64,000 nucleotides of DNA from Gammaproteobacteria bacterium (GCA_016716465.1 JADJWH010000004.1:496001-560000); one strand, 5' to 3'; shown: positions 18,742 to 27,934, numbered from the stretch's first letter. Notes: generated by a model not told the origin, from the sequence alone. Translations and numbers: made by a program.

Positions 18742-20637
18742 TCAGGCGGACTGGCGCGCGCCCGGACGGACGGCCAATCGCTTGAGGTGCAGCAGCAGCA
18801 GGGACACGGCCGCGGGCGTCACACCGGGGATGCGCGCCGCCTGACCGAGGGTCGCCGGACGCGCCGCGGCCAGCTTCTGACGCGCCTCGGTGGACAGGCC
18901 GCTCACAGAGGAATAATCCAGACTCTCCGGCAGCCGCGTCTCCTCGTGGCGGCGCTGCCGCTCGATCTCGTCCTGCTGCCGCTCGATGTAACCGGCGTAG
19001 CGGGCCTGGATCTCCACCTGCTCCGCCACCGCCGCGTCGTCCACGCCCGGACCGGCGCCGGGCAGCGACATCAGCGCGCGGTAACCGACCCCGGGCCGAC
19101 GCAACAGCTCCAGCAGGGTGTACTCGCGCGCCAGCGGCGCGCCGAGCACGGGCACGGCGGCGTCCGCCACCGCGGCGGGCCGCAGCCAGGTCGCGCGCAG
19201 ACGCTGCTGTTCACGCTCCACCGCCGCGCGCTTGGCCTCGAAGCGACGCAGGCGCTCGTCGTCCACCAGACCGAGCTCGCGTCCTCTGGGCGTGAGCCGC
19301 AGATCGGCGTTGTCCTCGCGCAGCAGCAGGCGGTATTCGGCTCGGCTGGTGAACATGCGGTAGGGTTCGGTGGTACCGCGCGTGATCAGATCGTCGATCA
19401 GCACGCCGATGTAGGCCTCGTCGCGCAGCGGGCTCCAGCCCTCCAGCCCCTGCGCGGCCCGCGCGGCATTGAGGCCGGCGATCAGTCCCTGCGCCGCCGC
19501 CTCCTCGTACCCGGTGGTGCCGTTGATCTGGCCCGCGAAAAACAGCCCGGAAATGACGCGGGTCTCCAGCGTCGGCTTCAGGTCGCGTGGATCGAAATAA
19601 TCGTATTCGATGGCGTATCCTGGCCGTGTGATGTGGGCATGCTCGAAGCCACGGATGGAACGCACCAGCGCGTGCTGCACATCGTAGGGCAGGCTGGTCG
19701 AGATGCCATTGGGATAGATCTCGTGGACGTCCAGTCCCTCCGGCTCGACGAAGATCTGGTGCGAGGTCTTGTCGGCGAAGCGCACCACCTTGTCCTCGAT
19801 CGATGGACAGTAGCGCGGCCCCACGCCCTCGATCACCCCGGTGAACAGCGGCGAGCGGTCGAGCCCGGCGCGGATGATGTCGTGCGTGCGCTCACTGGTG
19901 GCGGTGATGAAGCACGACACCTGGCGCGGATGGTCAGCGACCGAGCCAAGATAGGAAAATACCGGGCGCGGATCGTCGCCGGGCTGCTCGCGCATGACGC
20001 TGTAATCGAGCGTGCGGCCGTCGATACGCGGCGGTGTGCCGGTTTTCAGGCGGCCGACGCGCAGCGGCAGCTCACGCAGACGCTGCGCCAGCGCGATGGA
20101 CGGCGGATCGCCGGCGCGGCCGCCCGCGTGCTGGGCCTGGCCGACGTGGATGCGGCCGCCGAGGAAGGTCCCCACGGTCAGCACCACCGCGCGCGCGCGG
20201 AAACGCAGACCGCCCTGCGTCACCACGCCGCGCACCGCGCCACCTTCCACCACCAGATCGTCGACGGCCTGCTGGAACAGGCGCAGGTTCGGCTGCGCCT
20301 CGAGCGCGCGGCGCACCGTGCGCCGATACAGCATGCGGTCGGCCTGGGCCCGGGTGGCGCGCACCGCCGGCCCCTTGCTGCCGTTGAGCGTGCGGAAATG
20401 GATGCCGGCCTGATCCGCGGCGCGCGCCATCAGGCCGCCAAGGGCATCGATTTCCTTCACCAGATGACCCTTGCCGATGCCGCCGATGGCGGGATTGCAG
20501 CTCATCTGGCCGAGGGTGTCGAAATTGTGCGTCAGCAGCAGGGTGCTGGCGCCCGCGCGCGCCGCGGCCAGTGCCGCTTCGGCGCCGGCATGCCCGCCGC
20601 CCACCACGATGACGTCGAAACTGTCGCTGAATTCCAT
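18742..20637 (-). CDS. mnmG: tRNA uridine 5-carboxymethylaminomethyl modification enzyme MnmG
   Basis: A 631-residue FAD protein that, with MnmE, modifies the wobble uridine of several tRNAs. Seen are the Rossmann motif VIVVGGGHAGAEAA, CNPAIGGIGKGHLVKE, the catalytic-cysteine region YCPSIEDKVVRF, and a C-terminal helical domain with LSTEARQKL. AAGGGGGG stands 4 bases before the ATG. In many relatives mnmG lies beside rsmG-parA-parB near the origin. Here it sits alone between cyaA and moxR, while mnmE is in the origin cluster about 26 kb away. Confidence 0.98.
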   Translation of the reverse strand: MEFSDSFDVIVVGGGHAGAEAALAAARAGASTLLLTHNFDTLGQMSCNPAIGGIGKGHLVKEIDALGGLMARAADQAGIHFRTLNGSKGPAVRATRAQADRMLYRRTVRRALEAQPNLRLFQQAVDDLVVEGGAVRGVVTQGGLRFRARAVVLTVGTFLGGRIHVGQAQHAGGRAGDPPSIALAQRLRELPLRVGRLKTGTPPRIDGRTLDYSVMREQPGDDPRPVFSYLGSVADHPRQVSCFITATSERTHDIIRAGLDRSPLFTGVIEGVGPRYCPSIEDKVVRFADKTSHQIFVEPEGLDVHEIYPNGISTSLPYDVQHALVRSIRGFEHAHITRPGYAIEYDYFDPRDLKPTLETRVISGLFFAGQINGTTGYEEAAAQGLIAGLNAARAAQGLEGWSPLRDEAYIGVLIDDLITRGTTEPYRMFTSRAEYRLLLREDNADLRLTPRGRELGLVDDERLRRFEAKRAAVEREQQRLRATWLRPAAVADAAVPVLGAPLAREYTLLELLRRPGVGYRALMSLPGAGPGVDDAAVAEQVEIQARYAGYIERQQDEIERQRRHEETRLPESLDYSSVSGLSTEARQKLAAARPATLGQAARIPGVTPAAVSLLLLHLKRLAVRPGARQSA

Positions 20638-20808
20638 CCCACCCCCCTTGCGCGACGGGTCCGTCGTACACGGGAAAAACGGAGCAAAATTTGAGGCTTG
20701 AGATAAAGTCGGGGCGCCCGCGTGCCGCTAACCATGTCACAAGAACGCCGGCGTCACGGACAGGGTGCCGGCATCATATCAAGATCACCAAGCGATAGAC
20801 AGAGGACG

Positions 20809-21762
20809 ATGCGACCACATGCCGCCGCCCCCGCGCCCGCCGGGGATTTCAGCCCGCTGTTGAACAAGGTCATCGCCGGCATCGGCCGCGTCATCCTGGG
20901 CAAGGATGAGGTCATCCGGCTGGCCGTGACCTGCCTGATCGCGCGCGGCCATCTGCTCATCGAGGACCTGCCCGGGGTCGGAAAGACCACGCTGGCGCAC
21001 GTCCTGGCGCGCGCCTTCGGATTGAGGTTCCAGCGCGTCCAGTTCACCAGCGACATGCTGCCGGCCGACATCCTCGGGGTCTCGGTGTACGACAGTGACG
21101 CCGGCGCCTTCAAATTTCATCCGGGGCCGGTGTTCTCCCAGGTGGTCCTCGCCGATGAGGTCAACCGCGCCACCCCCAAGGCGCAGAGCGCGTTGCTCGA
21201 GGCGATGGAGGAACATCAGGTCACCATCGAAGGCGAGACCCACGCGCTGCCGCAGCCCTTCTTCGTCATCGCGACCCAGAATCCGACCTACCAGATCGGT
21301 ACGTTCCCGCTGCCGGAATCCCAGCTCGACCGCTTCCTGATGCGCCTCCGCATGGGATATCCGGACCGCGCGGCCGAACGCGAGCTGCTGCTCGGCACCG
21401 ACCGCCGGGAACTGCTGCAACAGCTTCCCGCCGCCATCAGCACCGATGAGCTCATCGCGATCCAGTCCGGCGTAACGCTGGTGCACACCTCCGCCGCGCT
21501 GATCGACTATCTGCAGGCCATTCTCGCCCACTCGCGCGAGTCGCCGTTGTGCCAGAACGGCCTGTCGCCGCGCGCCGGGCTCGCCCTGCTGCGCAGCGCC
21601 CAGGCCAGCGCATTGATGGACGGACGCGGCCATGCCCTCCCGGAAGACGTGCAGGGCGTTTTGCCCAGCGTGATCGGTCACCGACTGCAACCCGCGGAAG
21701 GCCAGTCCGCGCACGCCACCGCCGAACTGGTGTCGCAGCTCGCCACCGTGCCCATTCCCTGA
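20809..21762 (+). CDS. MoxR-family AAA+ ATPase
   Basis: A 317-residue AAA+ ATPase with Walker A PGVGKTT, Walker B VVLADEVNR, the MoxR-typical ATPKAQSALLEAMEE, and sensor IATQNPTYQIGTFPLPESQLDRF. Start at 20809 with AGAGGA just upstream. MoxR proteins act as chaperones for maturation of protein complexes. The two following genes (DUF58 protein and transglutaminase) are the usual partners, spaced as an operon, so a cell-envelope or metal-insertion role is plausible but unproven. Confidence 0.93.
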   Translation: MRPHAAAPAPAGDFSPLLNKVIAGIGRVILGKDEVIRLAVTCLIARGHLLIEDLPGVGKTTLAHVLARAFGLRFQRVQFTSDMLPADILGVSVYDSDAGAFKFHPGPVFSQVVLADEVNRATPKAQSALLEAMEEHQVTIEGETHALPQPFFVIATQNPTYQIGTFPLPESQLDRFLMRLRMGYPDRAAERELLLGTDRRELLQQLPAAISTDELIAIQSGVTLVHTSAALIDYLQAILAHSRESPLCQNGLSPRAGLALLRSAQASALMDGRGHALPEDVQGVLPSVIGHRLQPAEGQSAHATAELVSQLATVPIP

Positions 21763-21780
21763 TCCGGGCGGACGGGCGCC

Positions 21781-22749
21781 ATGCACCTGTCGCTGACCAC
21801 GCTGCCGCACAAGCTGCACCGGCTGCTCGGCATCGAGCGCCGGCGCACCGGACGCGGCGGCGCCGTCGAACTCGGGCAACGGCGCATCTTCATCCTGCCG
21901 ACGCGCTACGGACTGTTGTTCGGCCTGCTTACCTTCGTGATGCTGATCGGCGCGACCAACTACAACAACAGCACCGGATTCCTGCTCAGCTTCCTCCTCA
22001 TCGGCACCGCGCTGGTCTCGATGCTGCACGCCTATCACAACATGCTGCGGCTGAGTATCCAGGCGGGTCGCGCCGGCGCGGTGTTCTGCGGCGAGGCCGC
22101 CCTGTTCAGCGTGGTGATCGACAACACGGGCGGACCCGCACGCATCGGCATCGGACTCAACCTCGCGGGACAGGCGCCCGTCTTCACCGACGTCCCCGCC
22201 GGGGGTCGTACCACCGTCGAACTGGCGCTGTCCACCGCGCGGCGTGGCTGGCTTCCGATCGGCAGCCTGACGGTGTTCACGCGCTACCCCCTCGGCCTGT
22301 TCCGCGCCTGGTCCCAGCTCCGTCTGGATGCGCACTGCCTGGTATATCCGGCGCCGGCGCCGGGTCTCGCGATTCCGGCGCGTCGCCCCGGCAACGGCAC
22401 GCGCCGCGATCAACGCCCGGGCAGCGACGATTTCATGGGACTGCGCGCCTATCATCACGGCGACTCGCCACGGCACGTGGACTGGAAGGCGGCGGCGCGC
22501 GGACGGGAGATGGTGACCAAGATGTTCTGCGACCCGCTGGGCGAGGAGCTGTGGCTGGACTGGAACGATCATCCCGCGCCCGACACCGACACCCGCCTCG
22601 GTCTGCTCTGCCGCGGCATCCTGTGGGCGGAGGAATCCGGCTACAGCTACGGTCTCAGGCTGCCCGGCGCGATCATCAGGGCCGGCCATGGCGAGGAACA
22701 CCGGCACCGCTGCCTGAAGGCGCTGGCGCTGTTCGAGGGCGCGCCATGA
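21781..22749 (+). CDS. DUF58 domain protein (MoxR partner)
   Basis: A 322-residue protein with two N-terminal membrane helices (about residues 40-80, GLLFGLLTFVMLIGATNYN and FLLSFLLIGTALVSML). A soluble DUF58 domain follows, with the diagnostic SDDFMGLRAYHHGD and RHVDWKAAARG (residues about 217-242). DUF58 proteins resemble von Willebrand A domains and work with MoxR ATPases. It lies 18 bases after moxR and overlaps the transglutaminase start. Confidence 0.9.
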   Translation: MHLSLTTLPHKLHRLLGIERRRTGRGGAVELGQRRIFILPTRYGLLFGLLTFVMLIGATNYNNSTGFLLSFLLIGTALVSMLHAYHNMLRLSIQAGRAGAVFCGEAALFSVVIDNTGGPARIGIGLNLAGQAPVFTDVPAGGRTTVELALSTARRGWLPIGSLTVFTRYPLGLFRAWSQLRLDAHCLVYPAPAPGLAIPARRPGNGTRRDQRPGSDDFMGLRAYHHGDSPRHVDWKAAARGREMVTKMFCDPLGEELWLDWNDHPAPDTDTRLGLLCRGILWAEESGYSYGLRLPGAIIRAGHGEEHRHRCLKALALFEGAP

Positions 22750-24728
22750 ACCACCGGTTCTCGCCCGACGATCTGCCGCTCGACCGCCGCGCGGTCGATC
22801 TGCTGATGTTGTCCACCGGACTGACACTGCTGCCGCATCTGCCGTATCTTCCGCTCTTCATTCCCCTGTTCTGCGCCGTCTTCGCGCTGTGGCGCTGGAT
22901 GTCCGCCCACTACGCCTGGGCCCTGCCCGGCGTGCTCGCGCGCACCCTGCTTACGCTGACCGCGCTGGGCGGCGTCGCGCTGGTGTTCGGAACCGTCCTC
23001 GGGCGCGACGCCGGCACCAGCCTGCTCACGCTCATGCTCGGCCTCAAGCTGCTCGAGACACGCTGCTACCGCGACGCGGTGGTGGTGCTGTTCCTGGATT
23101 ATTTCCTGGGAATCGCAGCAGTACTGTATTCACAATCCATCCCCGTTCTGATCTATCTGGCGCTGGTGCTGGTGGTGATCACCGCGGCCCTGATCGAGCT
23201 GAACCAGCCGACACGCGGGCACGCGCCGTTGCGCGCGATACTGCGCCGCGCCGGCGTCCTGATGGCGCAGGCGATCCCGCTCGCCCTGCTGCTGTTCGTG
23301 TTGTTTCCGCGCCTTCCCGGACCACTGTGGGGCCTGCCGCAGGATGGCGGCGGTTCGGGCGGGCTCGACGATTCGATGTCCCCCGGCAGCATCACACACC
23401 TGAGTCGCTCGGACGCGGTGGCCTTCCGGGTGGCATTCAACGACGCGGCCCCGCCGCCGTCGCAGCAGCTCTACTGGCGCGGCCCCGTGCTGTGGTACAC
23501 CGACGGCCGCAATTGGAAGGCCGATCGCGACAAGACCGTACCGCCCCCGATGACCGGCCTCGGTTTCACCCCGCTCGACGATGCCACGCTGGAATACAGC
23601 GTGACGCTGGAACCGCACAGTCGCAACTGGCTCTACGCGCTCGATCTGCCACTTACCGTGCCCGCCGGCGCGCACCGCACCCGCGACCTGTTCCTGGTCG
23701 CCGACAAGCCGGTGCGCCAGCTCACCCGCTACAGCATCACTTCATCCCCGCATTACCGTACCGCGACACTGAGCGCGGCGGAACGCGCCCGCGCGCTGCA
23801 GCTGCCGGCGGCCAATCCCGCGGCACAGGCGCTCGGCGCACAGTGGCGCGCACAGGGGGGCGACGACCAGGCGATCGTCGAACGGGCGCTGGAATACTTC
23901 GGCACGGAACCTTTTTATTACACGCTCGAACCGCCGCCGCTGTCCGGCAATGCCGTCGACGAATTCCTGTTCCAGACGCGGCGCGGCTTCTGTGAACACT
24001 ATTCCTCCGCCTTCACCGTGCTGATGCGCGCGGCGGGCATTCCGGCCCGCGTCGTGACCGGCTATCAGGGCGGCGAACTCAATCCGCTCGACGACTACCT
24101 GATCGTACGCCAGCGCGATGCCCATGCCTGGAGCGAGGTCTGGCTGGAAGGACGCGGCTGGGCACGCGTGGATCCTACGGCAGCGGTCGCGCCGCAGCGC
24201 ATCGAACACGGCATCGACAGCGTACTGCCGGCGCAGCAGAGCGGTCTGCTGCGCGACTTCGGGAGCGGCGCCCTCGGCGCGCTATGGCAACGCTCACGCC
24301 TGGTATTGGATACCCTCAACAACCGCTGGAACCAGTGGGTGCTCGCCTATGGGCCGGAGAATCAGGCCGCCGTGCTCGCACGCCTCGGCCTGCATTCCTG
24401 GGCCACGACGGCGCTGACGGTGCTGGCCGGCATTATTCTGGTGCTGGCCGTACTCGGCGGCGGACTGATGTACCGGCGCCGGCGCCGGATCGATCCCGCG
24501 CTGCGCCACTATCAACGCTTCTGCGCAAAACTGGCCCGACGCGGCCTGGTACGGGCGCCGGCGGAGGGACCGGCCGCGTTCGGCGCCCGCGCGGAACGGC
24601 AATTGCCCAAGTTGCGCGATACGATCACCTTCATCAACCACCTGTATATCGCAATACGCTATGAAAGCCACTATTCTGCGGACCAGATCAAACGGCTGCG
24701 CCGCGCGGTCGCGGCATTCCGCCCGTGA
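22746..24728 (+). CDS. Membrane transglutaminase-like protein, TgpA family
   Basis: A 660-residue protein with about six N-terminal membrane helices (DUF3488 part, to about residue 190). A periplasmic transglutaminase core carries a catalytic Cys in RRGFCEHYSSAF, His in DAHAWSEVW and Asp in VDPTAAV. A further helix (TALTVLAGIILVLAVLGGG) and a basic C-terminal DUF4129-like tail follow. This is the TgpA plan; the Pseudomonas protein is essential and membrane-bound. The start overlaps the DUF58 stop (ATGA). The frame extends upstream to 21549, but that part overlaps DUF58 and is rejected. Confidence 0.9.
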   Translation: MNHRFSPDDLPLDRRAVDLLMLSTGLTLLPHLPYLPLFIPLFCAVFALWRWMSAHYAWALPGVLARTLLTLTALGGVALVFGTVLGRDAGTSLLTLMLGLKLLETRCYRDAVVVLFLDYFLGIAAVLYSQSIPVLIYLALVLVVITAALIELNQPTRGHAPLRAILRRAGVLMAQAIPLALLLFVLFPRLPGPLWGLPQDGGGSGGLDDSMSPGSITHLSRSDAVAFRVAFNDAAPPPSQQLYWRGPVLWYTDGRNWKADRDKTVPPPMTGLGFTPLDDATLEYSVTLEPHSRNWLYALDLPLTVPAGAHRTRDLFLVADKPVRQLTRYSITSSPHYRTATLSAAERARALQLPAANPAAQALGAQWRAQGGDDQAIVERALEYFGTEPFYYTLEPPPLSGNAVDEFLFQTRRGFCEHYSSAFTVLMRAAGIPARVVTGYQGGELNPLDDYLIVRQRDAHAWSEVWLEGRGWARVDPTAAVAPQRIEHGIDSVLPAQQSGLLRDFGSGALGALWQRSRLVLDTLNNRWNQWVLAYGPENQAAVLARLGLHSWATTALTVLAGIILVLAVLGGGLMYRRRRRIDPALRHYQRFCAKLARRGLVRAPAEGPAAFGARAERQLPKLRDTITFINHLYIAIRYESHYSADQIKRLRRAVAAFRP

Positions 24729-24785
24729 TGCGGGCCATCGAAACGGGTACGTCTGCAAAGCCAGTCCCCAGCGCTCATCGACACT

Positions 24786-25241
24786 ATGCACAAGCATGAA
24801 CTGATCCCCAAACTCGAACGCATGGCGATGTTCGAGGACTTCAAGCGCGAGGAAACCACCTTGCTGGCCGGCTATCTGGTCGGCCAGCGCGTGGATCAGG
24901 GCGCCGTCATCTTCCGCGAGGGCGAGCGCACCGCGCACCTGTGCCTGCTGCTCGAGGGCCGGCTCGAAGTGCTCAAAGGCGGCCAGGGCGGCCAGTTGAA
25001 GAAGATCACCGACGTCACGCCGGGCAAGCTGATCGGCGAGATCTCCGTGATCGACGGCCAGCCCTACTCGGCCACCGTGGTCGCCTCGGCCCCGTCGGCG
25101 CTCGTTCTGCTGTCGCGCGAGAATCTGATACGCATCTGCGAGGAACGGCCCCGCATCGGTAACAGACTGCTGTTCAAGATCGCCATCATGCTGAGCCAGC
25201 GCCTGCGCCAGACCACCGGCAAGCTGATCGATCACCTCTGA
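24786..25241 (+). CDS. Small cyclic-nucleotide-binding-domain protein
   Basis: A 151-residue protein made of one cNMP-binding beta-barrel (residues about 10-125), without a DNA-binding domain. The phosphate-binding-cassette region reads IGEISVIDGQPYSATVVA. The Gly-Glu is present, but the Arg that normally contacts the cyclic phosphate (R-S/T-A in CRP) is replaced by Tyr. It may therefore bind no nucleotide, or a different one, or serve as a protein-interaction module. It sits 57 bases after the transglutaminase gene on the same strand. A weak upstream GGCC-rich region shows no clear promoter. Confidence 0.85.
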   Translation: MHKHELIPKLERMAMFEDFKREETTLLAGYLVGQRVDQGAVIFREGERTAHLCLLLEGRLEVLKGGQGGQLKKITDVTPGKLIGEISVIDGQPYSATVVASAPSALVLLSRENLIRICEERPRIGNRLLFKIAIMLSQRLRQTTGKLIDHL

Positions 25242-25251
25242 AACACAGGAG

Positions 25252-25427
25252 TGAGGACTTAGGACTAAGTTAAACCCCCTAAACTCTTGCGATGCGGATG
25301 GGTATCAATGTAGCCCGGATGGAGGCGCGTGGTGCCGGAATCCGGGGAGACTGGATTCCCGGATTCCGCTGCGCTCCATCCGGGCGACGGTCTTCTGTTT
25401 TTCTCAGTCCTCGGTCCTAAGTCCTCA
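25252..25427. repeat. Composite nested inverted repeat (REP/BIME-like)
   Basis: Three inverted repeats are nested in one 176-base intergenic block. Outer arms TGAGGACTTAGGAC (25252-25265) pair with 25414-25427. Middle arms GCCCGGATGGAG (25313-25324) pair with 25374-25385. Inner arms CGGAATCCGGG (25336-25346) pair with 25358-25368. All three pairs are perfect over the stated bases. The core GTAGCCCGGATGGAG ... GGAATCCGGG type is a familiar dispersed palindrome in gammaproteobacterial intergenic DNA. It lies between convergent genes and could also stop transcription in both directions. Confidence 0.75.
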
Positions 25428-25437
25428 GTCCCTGTTT

Positions 25438-26325
25438 TCAATCGCGCACGGACAGGCGCTCGGCCAGGTAGTCGATAAACACGCGGGTGTTGAGCGGCGG
25501 CTTCCGCGTGGTGGCGTAGACCGCGTGAATGTCGACCTCCGGCTCATATTCCCCGAGCAGGTTGACCATGCCCGCGCGGCCGAAGACCTCCTCGATGAAA
25601 CTCGGCAGCCGCGTGATGCCAAGCCCGTCGCGCGCCGCCTGATACAGGGGCACGCTGTTCTCCGCGCTGAAGTTGCCGCTCACCTCGACGGTCTCCTTGC
25701 CGGAGGGGCCCTGGAATTCCCAGCCGTTGGGTCCGCTGATCTGGTGCTGATACAGCAGGCAGTTGTGCCCCCTGAGGTCCTGCGGCTGACGCGGCGTCCC
25801 ATGTGCCGCCAGATACCGTTCATGCGCATAAACACGCAGCCGGGTCGTACCGACCTTGCGCGCGCGCAGGGTGGAGCTCTTCAGGTTGCCGATGCGTATC
25901 ACCAGGTCGTAACCGCCCTCGATCACATCCACGTACTGATCATTGAGGCTCAGCACCACATGGACATCGGGAAACTGGGCGAGGAAACCGGTGATGATGC
26001 GCGGCAGCACGATCTGGCCGAACATCACCGGGGCATTGAGCCGCAGCATCCCCTTCGGTCGCTGCCGGATCTCGCCTACCGCGGCTTCGGCCTCCTGCCG
26101 GATCACGTCGACCTGCTGGCAATACTGATAATAGGTCCGGCCGGCCTCGGTCAGCTCGAGCCGCCGCGTCGTGCGATTCAGCAGTTGCACGCCCAGATGG
26201 TCCTCCAGCCGGGTGATGCGCTTGCTCACCAGGGAGCGCGCCATCTGCTCGGCGGCGGCGACGGCCGTGAAGCTGCGCAGCTCCACCAGCCGGGCGAACA
26301 GGCGCATATCGTCGATCGGTTCCAT
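25438..26325 (-). CDS. LysR-type transcriptional regulator (CrgA-like)
   Basis: A 295-residue regulator with an N-terminal winged helix-turn-helix (DDMRLFARLVELRSFTAVAA ... SLVSKRITRLEDHLGVQLL, residues 4-50) and a LysR effector domain containing DYDLVIRIG-like YDLVIRIG and DGLGITRLP. Helix-turn-helix spacing and the SxT...R pattern place it in the large CrgA/AaeR-like subgroup. It is divergent from the membrane-protein gene at 26452, so it may control that gene and the yceI cluster. No effector can be deduced. Confidence 0.9.
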   Translation of the reverse strand: MEPIDDMRLFARLVELRSFTAVAAAEQMARSLVSKRITRLEDHLGVQLLNRTTRRLELTEAGRTYYQYCQQVDVIRQEAEAAVGEIRQRPKGMLRLNAPVMFGQIVLPRIITGFLAQFPDVHVVLSLNDQYVDVIEGGYDLVIRIGNLKSSTLRARKVGTTRLRVYAHERYLAAHGTPRQPQDLRGHNCLLYQHQISGPNGWEFQGPSGKETVEVSGNFSAENSVPLYQAARDGLGITRLPSFIEEVFGRAGMVNLLGEYEPEVDIHAVYATTRKPPLNTRVFIDYLAERLSVRD

Positions 26326-26451
26326 AGGATTTGTCCACGATTGGAAACAATGTTGTAATACCAGACCCGATTATAAACTTATCGTGCTCCCCTATCATTT
26401 CACGGTGAGAACGCTTATCACTATTCCAAGGTCCGGAGCGGGAGTTTCGTC

Positions 26452-27276
26452 GTGAGTCCATGGCTGGACAATGTGTTCGTGCAATCGGCGGTTATCCCGT
26501 TCGTGGTCGCCCTGGTCGCCGCCCTGGTCCTGCGGCGCGCCGGCGCGCCGTGGGCCGGCCTGGGTTTCCCGCTCGCCTTCGGTGCCGCCGCCTACCTCAT
26601 CGCCGGATTCCAGTTTCTGCCGCTGACCAGCACGCGCAAGATCCTGCTGGCGGGCGCGGGGGCGGTCATCGTCGCCCTGATCCTCGACACCCTGGTGCGT
26701 GACCGCCGCATACGTCAGTGGCTGCCCGCCGCGGCGGCGGCGGCGATCGCCCTGTGGGTCATCTGGCCGGTGGTGACCCGCACCGAGGGCGCCGCGCTCG
26801 CCGGGGTGGTCGTCCCGGCCCTCGCCTATACCGCCTGGCTCATATGGGGCACCGATACCCTGGAGTCCCGGCCGGTCAGATCGGTCATCGCCGTCCTGAT
26901 GCTCGCCACCGGGACCGGGATCAGCGCCCTGCTGGGGGCCACCGCGCTGATGGGCCAGCTGGGCGGCGCGGTCGCCGCCGCCGTCGGCGCCTACCTGCTG
27001 GTATTCCTGTGGCGCGGGGAATTCTCCCCGGGTCGCACATTGATCCTGCCGGCCACGCTGCTGTGCGCCCTGCTTGGCGTGGCCGCCCTGCATTTCGCGC
27101 GCCTGCCCTGGTACAGCCTGGCACCGCTCACGCTAATCCCGCTGCTGGCGCGGCTGCCCGTGCCGGCGGGGCGTAACCGCTTCATTCCGATCGTGTTGAC
27201 CGCCCTCTACACGCTGCCCGCCGCCGCCGCCGCCATCCTGATCACCCTGGCCGTCGCCGGCGCGCCCCCGATCTGA
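26452..27276 (+). CDS. Polytopic membrane protein of unknown function
   Basis: A 274-residue, very hydrophobic protein with eight or nine predicted membrane helices and short loops; a basic cytoplasmic loop (RDRRIRQW) lies near residue 83. GTG start at 26452 with GGAG seven bases upstream. I do not recognise a family. It faces a LysR gene and precedes yceI by 45 bases, so it may belong to the same transcription unit. Transport or membrane-redox association is a guess from context. Confidence 0.75.
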   Translation: MSPWLDNVFVQSAVIPFVVALVAALVLRRAGAPWAGLGFPLAFGAAAYLIAGFQFLPLTSTRKILLAGAGAVIVALILDTLVRDRRIRQWLPAAAAAAIALWVIWPVVTRTEGAALAGVVVPALAYTAWLIWGTDTLESRPVRSVIAVLMLATGTGISALLGATALMGQLGGAVAAAVGAYLLVFLWRGEFSPGRTLILPATLLCALLGVAALHFARLPWYSLAPLTLIPLLARLPVPAGRNRFIPIVLTALYTLPAAAAAILITLAVAGAPPI

Positions 27277-27321
27277 AATCCAGCATCATCAACCCACGCA
27301 AACCCAGAAAGGAGTCAAACC

Positions 27322-27888
27322 ATGCGTAAAACCCTGCTCATGATCGCCGTGTCCGCCCTGCCCGCGGTCGGCTTCGCGGCCCCCGGCACCTACACGGTGG
27401 ATCCCGCCCACACCTTCCCGCACTTCACGATCAACCACCTGGGCTTCTCCACCATGCACGGCCGCTTCAACGCCACCGAGGGCAAGATCACGGTGGATCT
27501 GGCCGGCAAGACGGGTGCGGTCGACATCAAGATCGACGCCAATTCGGTCGACACCGGTTTTCAGAAGCGTGACGATCACCTGCGTTCACCCGATTTCCTG
27601 AACGCGGCGGAATTCCCCGTCATCACCTACAAATCGAGCAAGGTGGTCATCAGCGACAATTCCAGCGCCACGGTGGACGGTACCCTGACCATCATGGGCG
27701 TCAGCAAGCCGGTGACGCTCGCCGTCGATCACATTCAGTGCGGGGCCAATCCGATGAACAAGAAGGAGATGTGCGGCTTCAACGCGACGGCGACGATCAA
27801 GCGTTCCGATTTCGGCGTGAACTACGCGCTGCCGGCCGTCGGCGACGAGATGCAGATCACGCTCGAAGTCGAGGCCGTGAAGGACTGA
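27322..27888 (+). CDS. YceI-family periplasmic lipocalin-like protein
   Basis: A 188-residue protein with a Sec signal peptide (MRKTLLMIAVSALPAVGFA, cleaved before APGTY). The YceI beta-barrel follows, starting TYTVDPAHTFPHFTINHLGFS, with HGRFNATEGKITVD, the KRDDHLRSPDFLNAAEFP motif and FNATATIKRSDFGVNY. The family binds isoprenoids (quinone-like) in the periplasm. The ribosome site AAGGAG is strong. A cytochrome b561 gene lies two genes downstream, a frequent companion of yceI. Confidence 0.95.
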   Translation: MRKTLLMIAVSALPAVGFAAPGTYTVDPAHTFPHFTINHLGFSTMHGRFNATEGKITVDLAGKTGAVDIKIDANSVDTGFQKRDDHLRSPDFLNAAEFPVITYKSSKVVISDNSSATVDGTLTIMGVSKPVTLAVDHIQCGANPMNKKEMCGFNATATIKRSDFGVNYALPAVGDEMQITLEVEAVKD

Positions 27889-27902
27889 TACTCCACCCGG
27901 TT

Positions 27903-27934
27903 GACCCGCGCTCGCCCATGGGCGAGCGCGGGTC
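27903..27934. terminator. Perfect 32-bp palindrome after yceI
   Basis: All 16 base pairs from 27903/27934 inward to 27918/27919 are complementary, with a CCATGG centre. It starts 14 bases after the yceI stop and ends 23 bases before the methyltransferase start. No T-tract follows. As RNA it would form a very stable hairpin that may protect the yceI message or reduce read-through. As DNA it could be a dyad operator. Confidence 0.5.

Noticed and set aside
21549..22745. Upstream extension of the TgpA frame
   Set aside because: Arg/Pro/Ala-rich out-of-frame reading of the DUF58 gene; true start at 22746 overlaps the DUF58 stop.
20785..22827. 680-codon frame on - strand over the moxR-DUF58 genes
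   Set aside because: Mirror frame of two clear genes in high-GC DNA.
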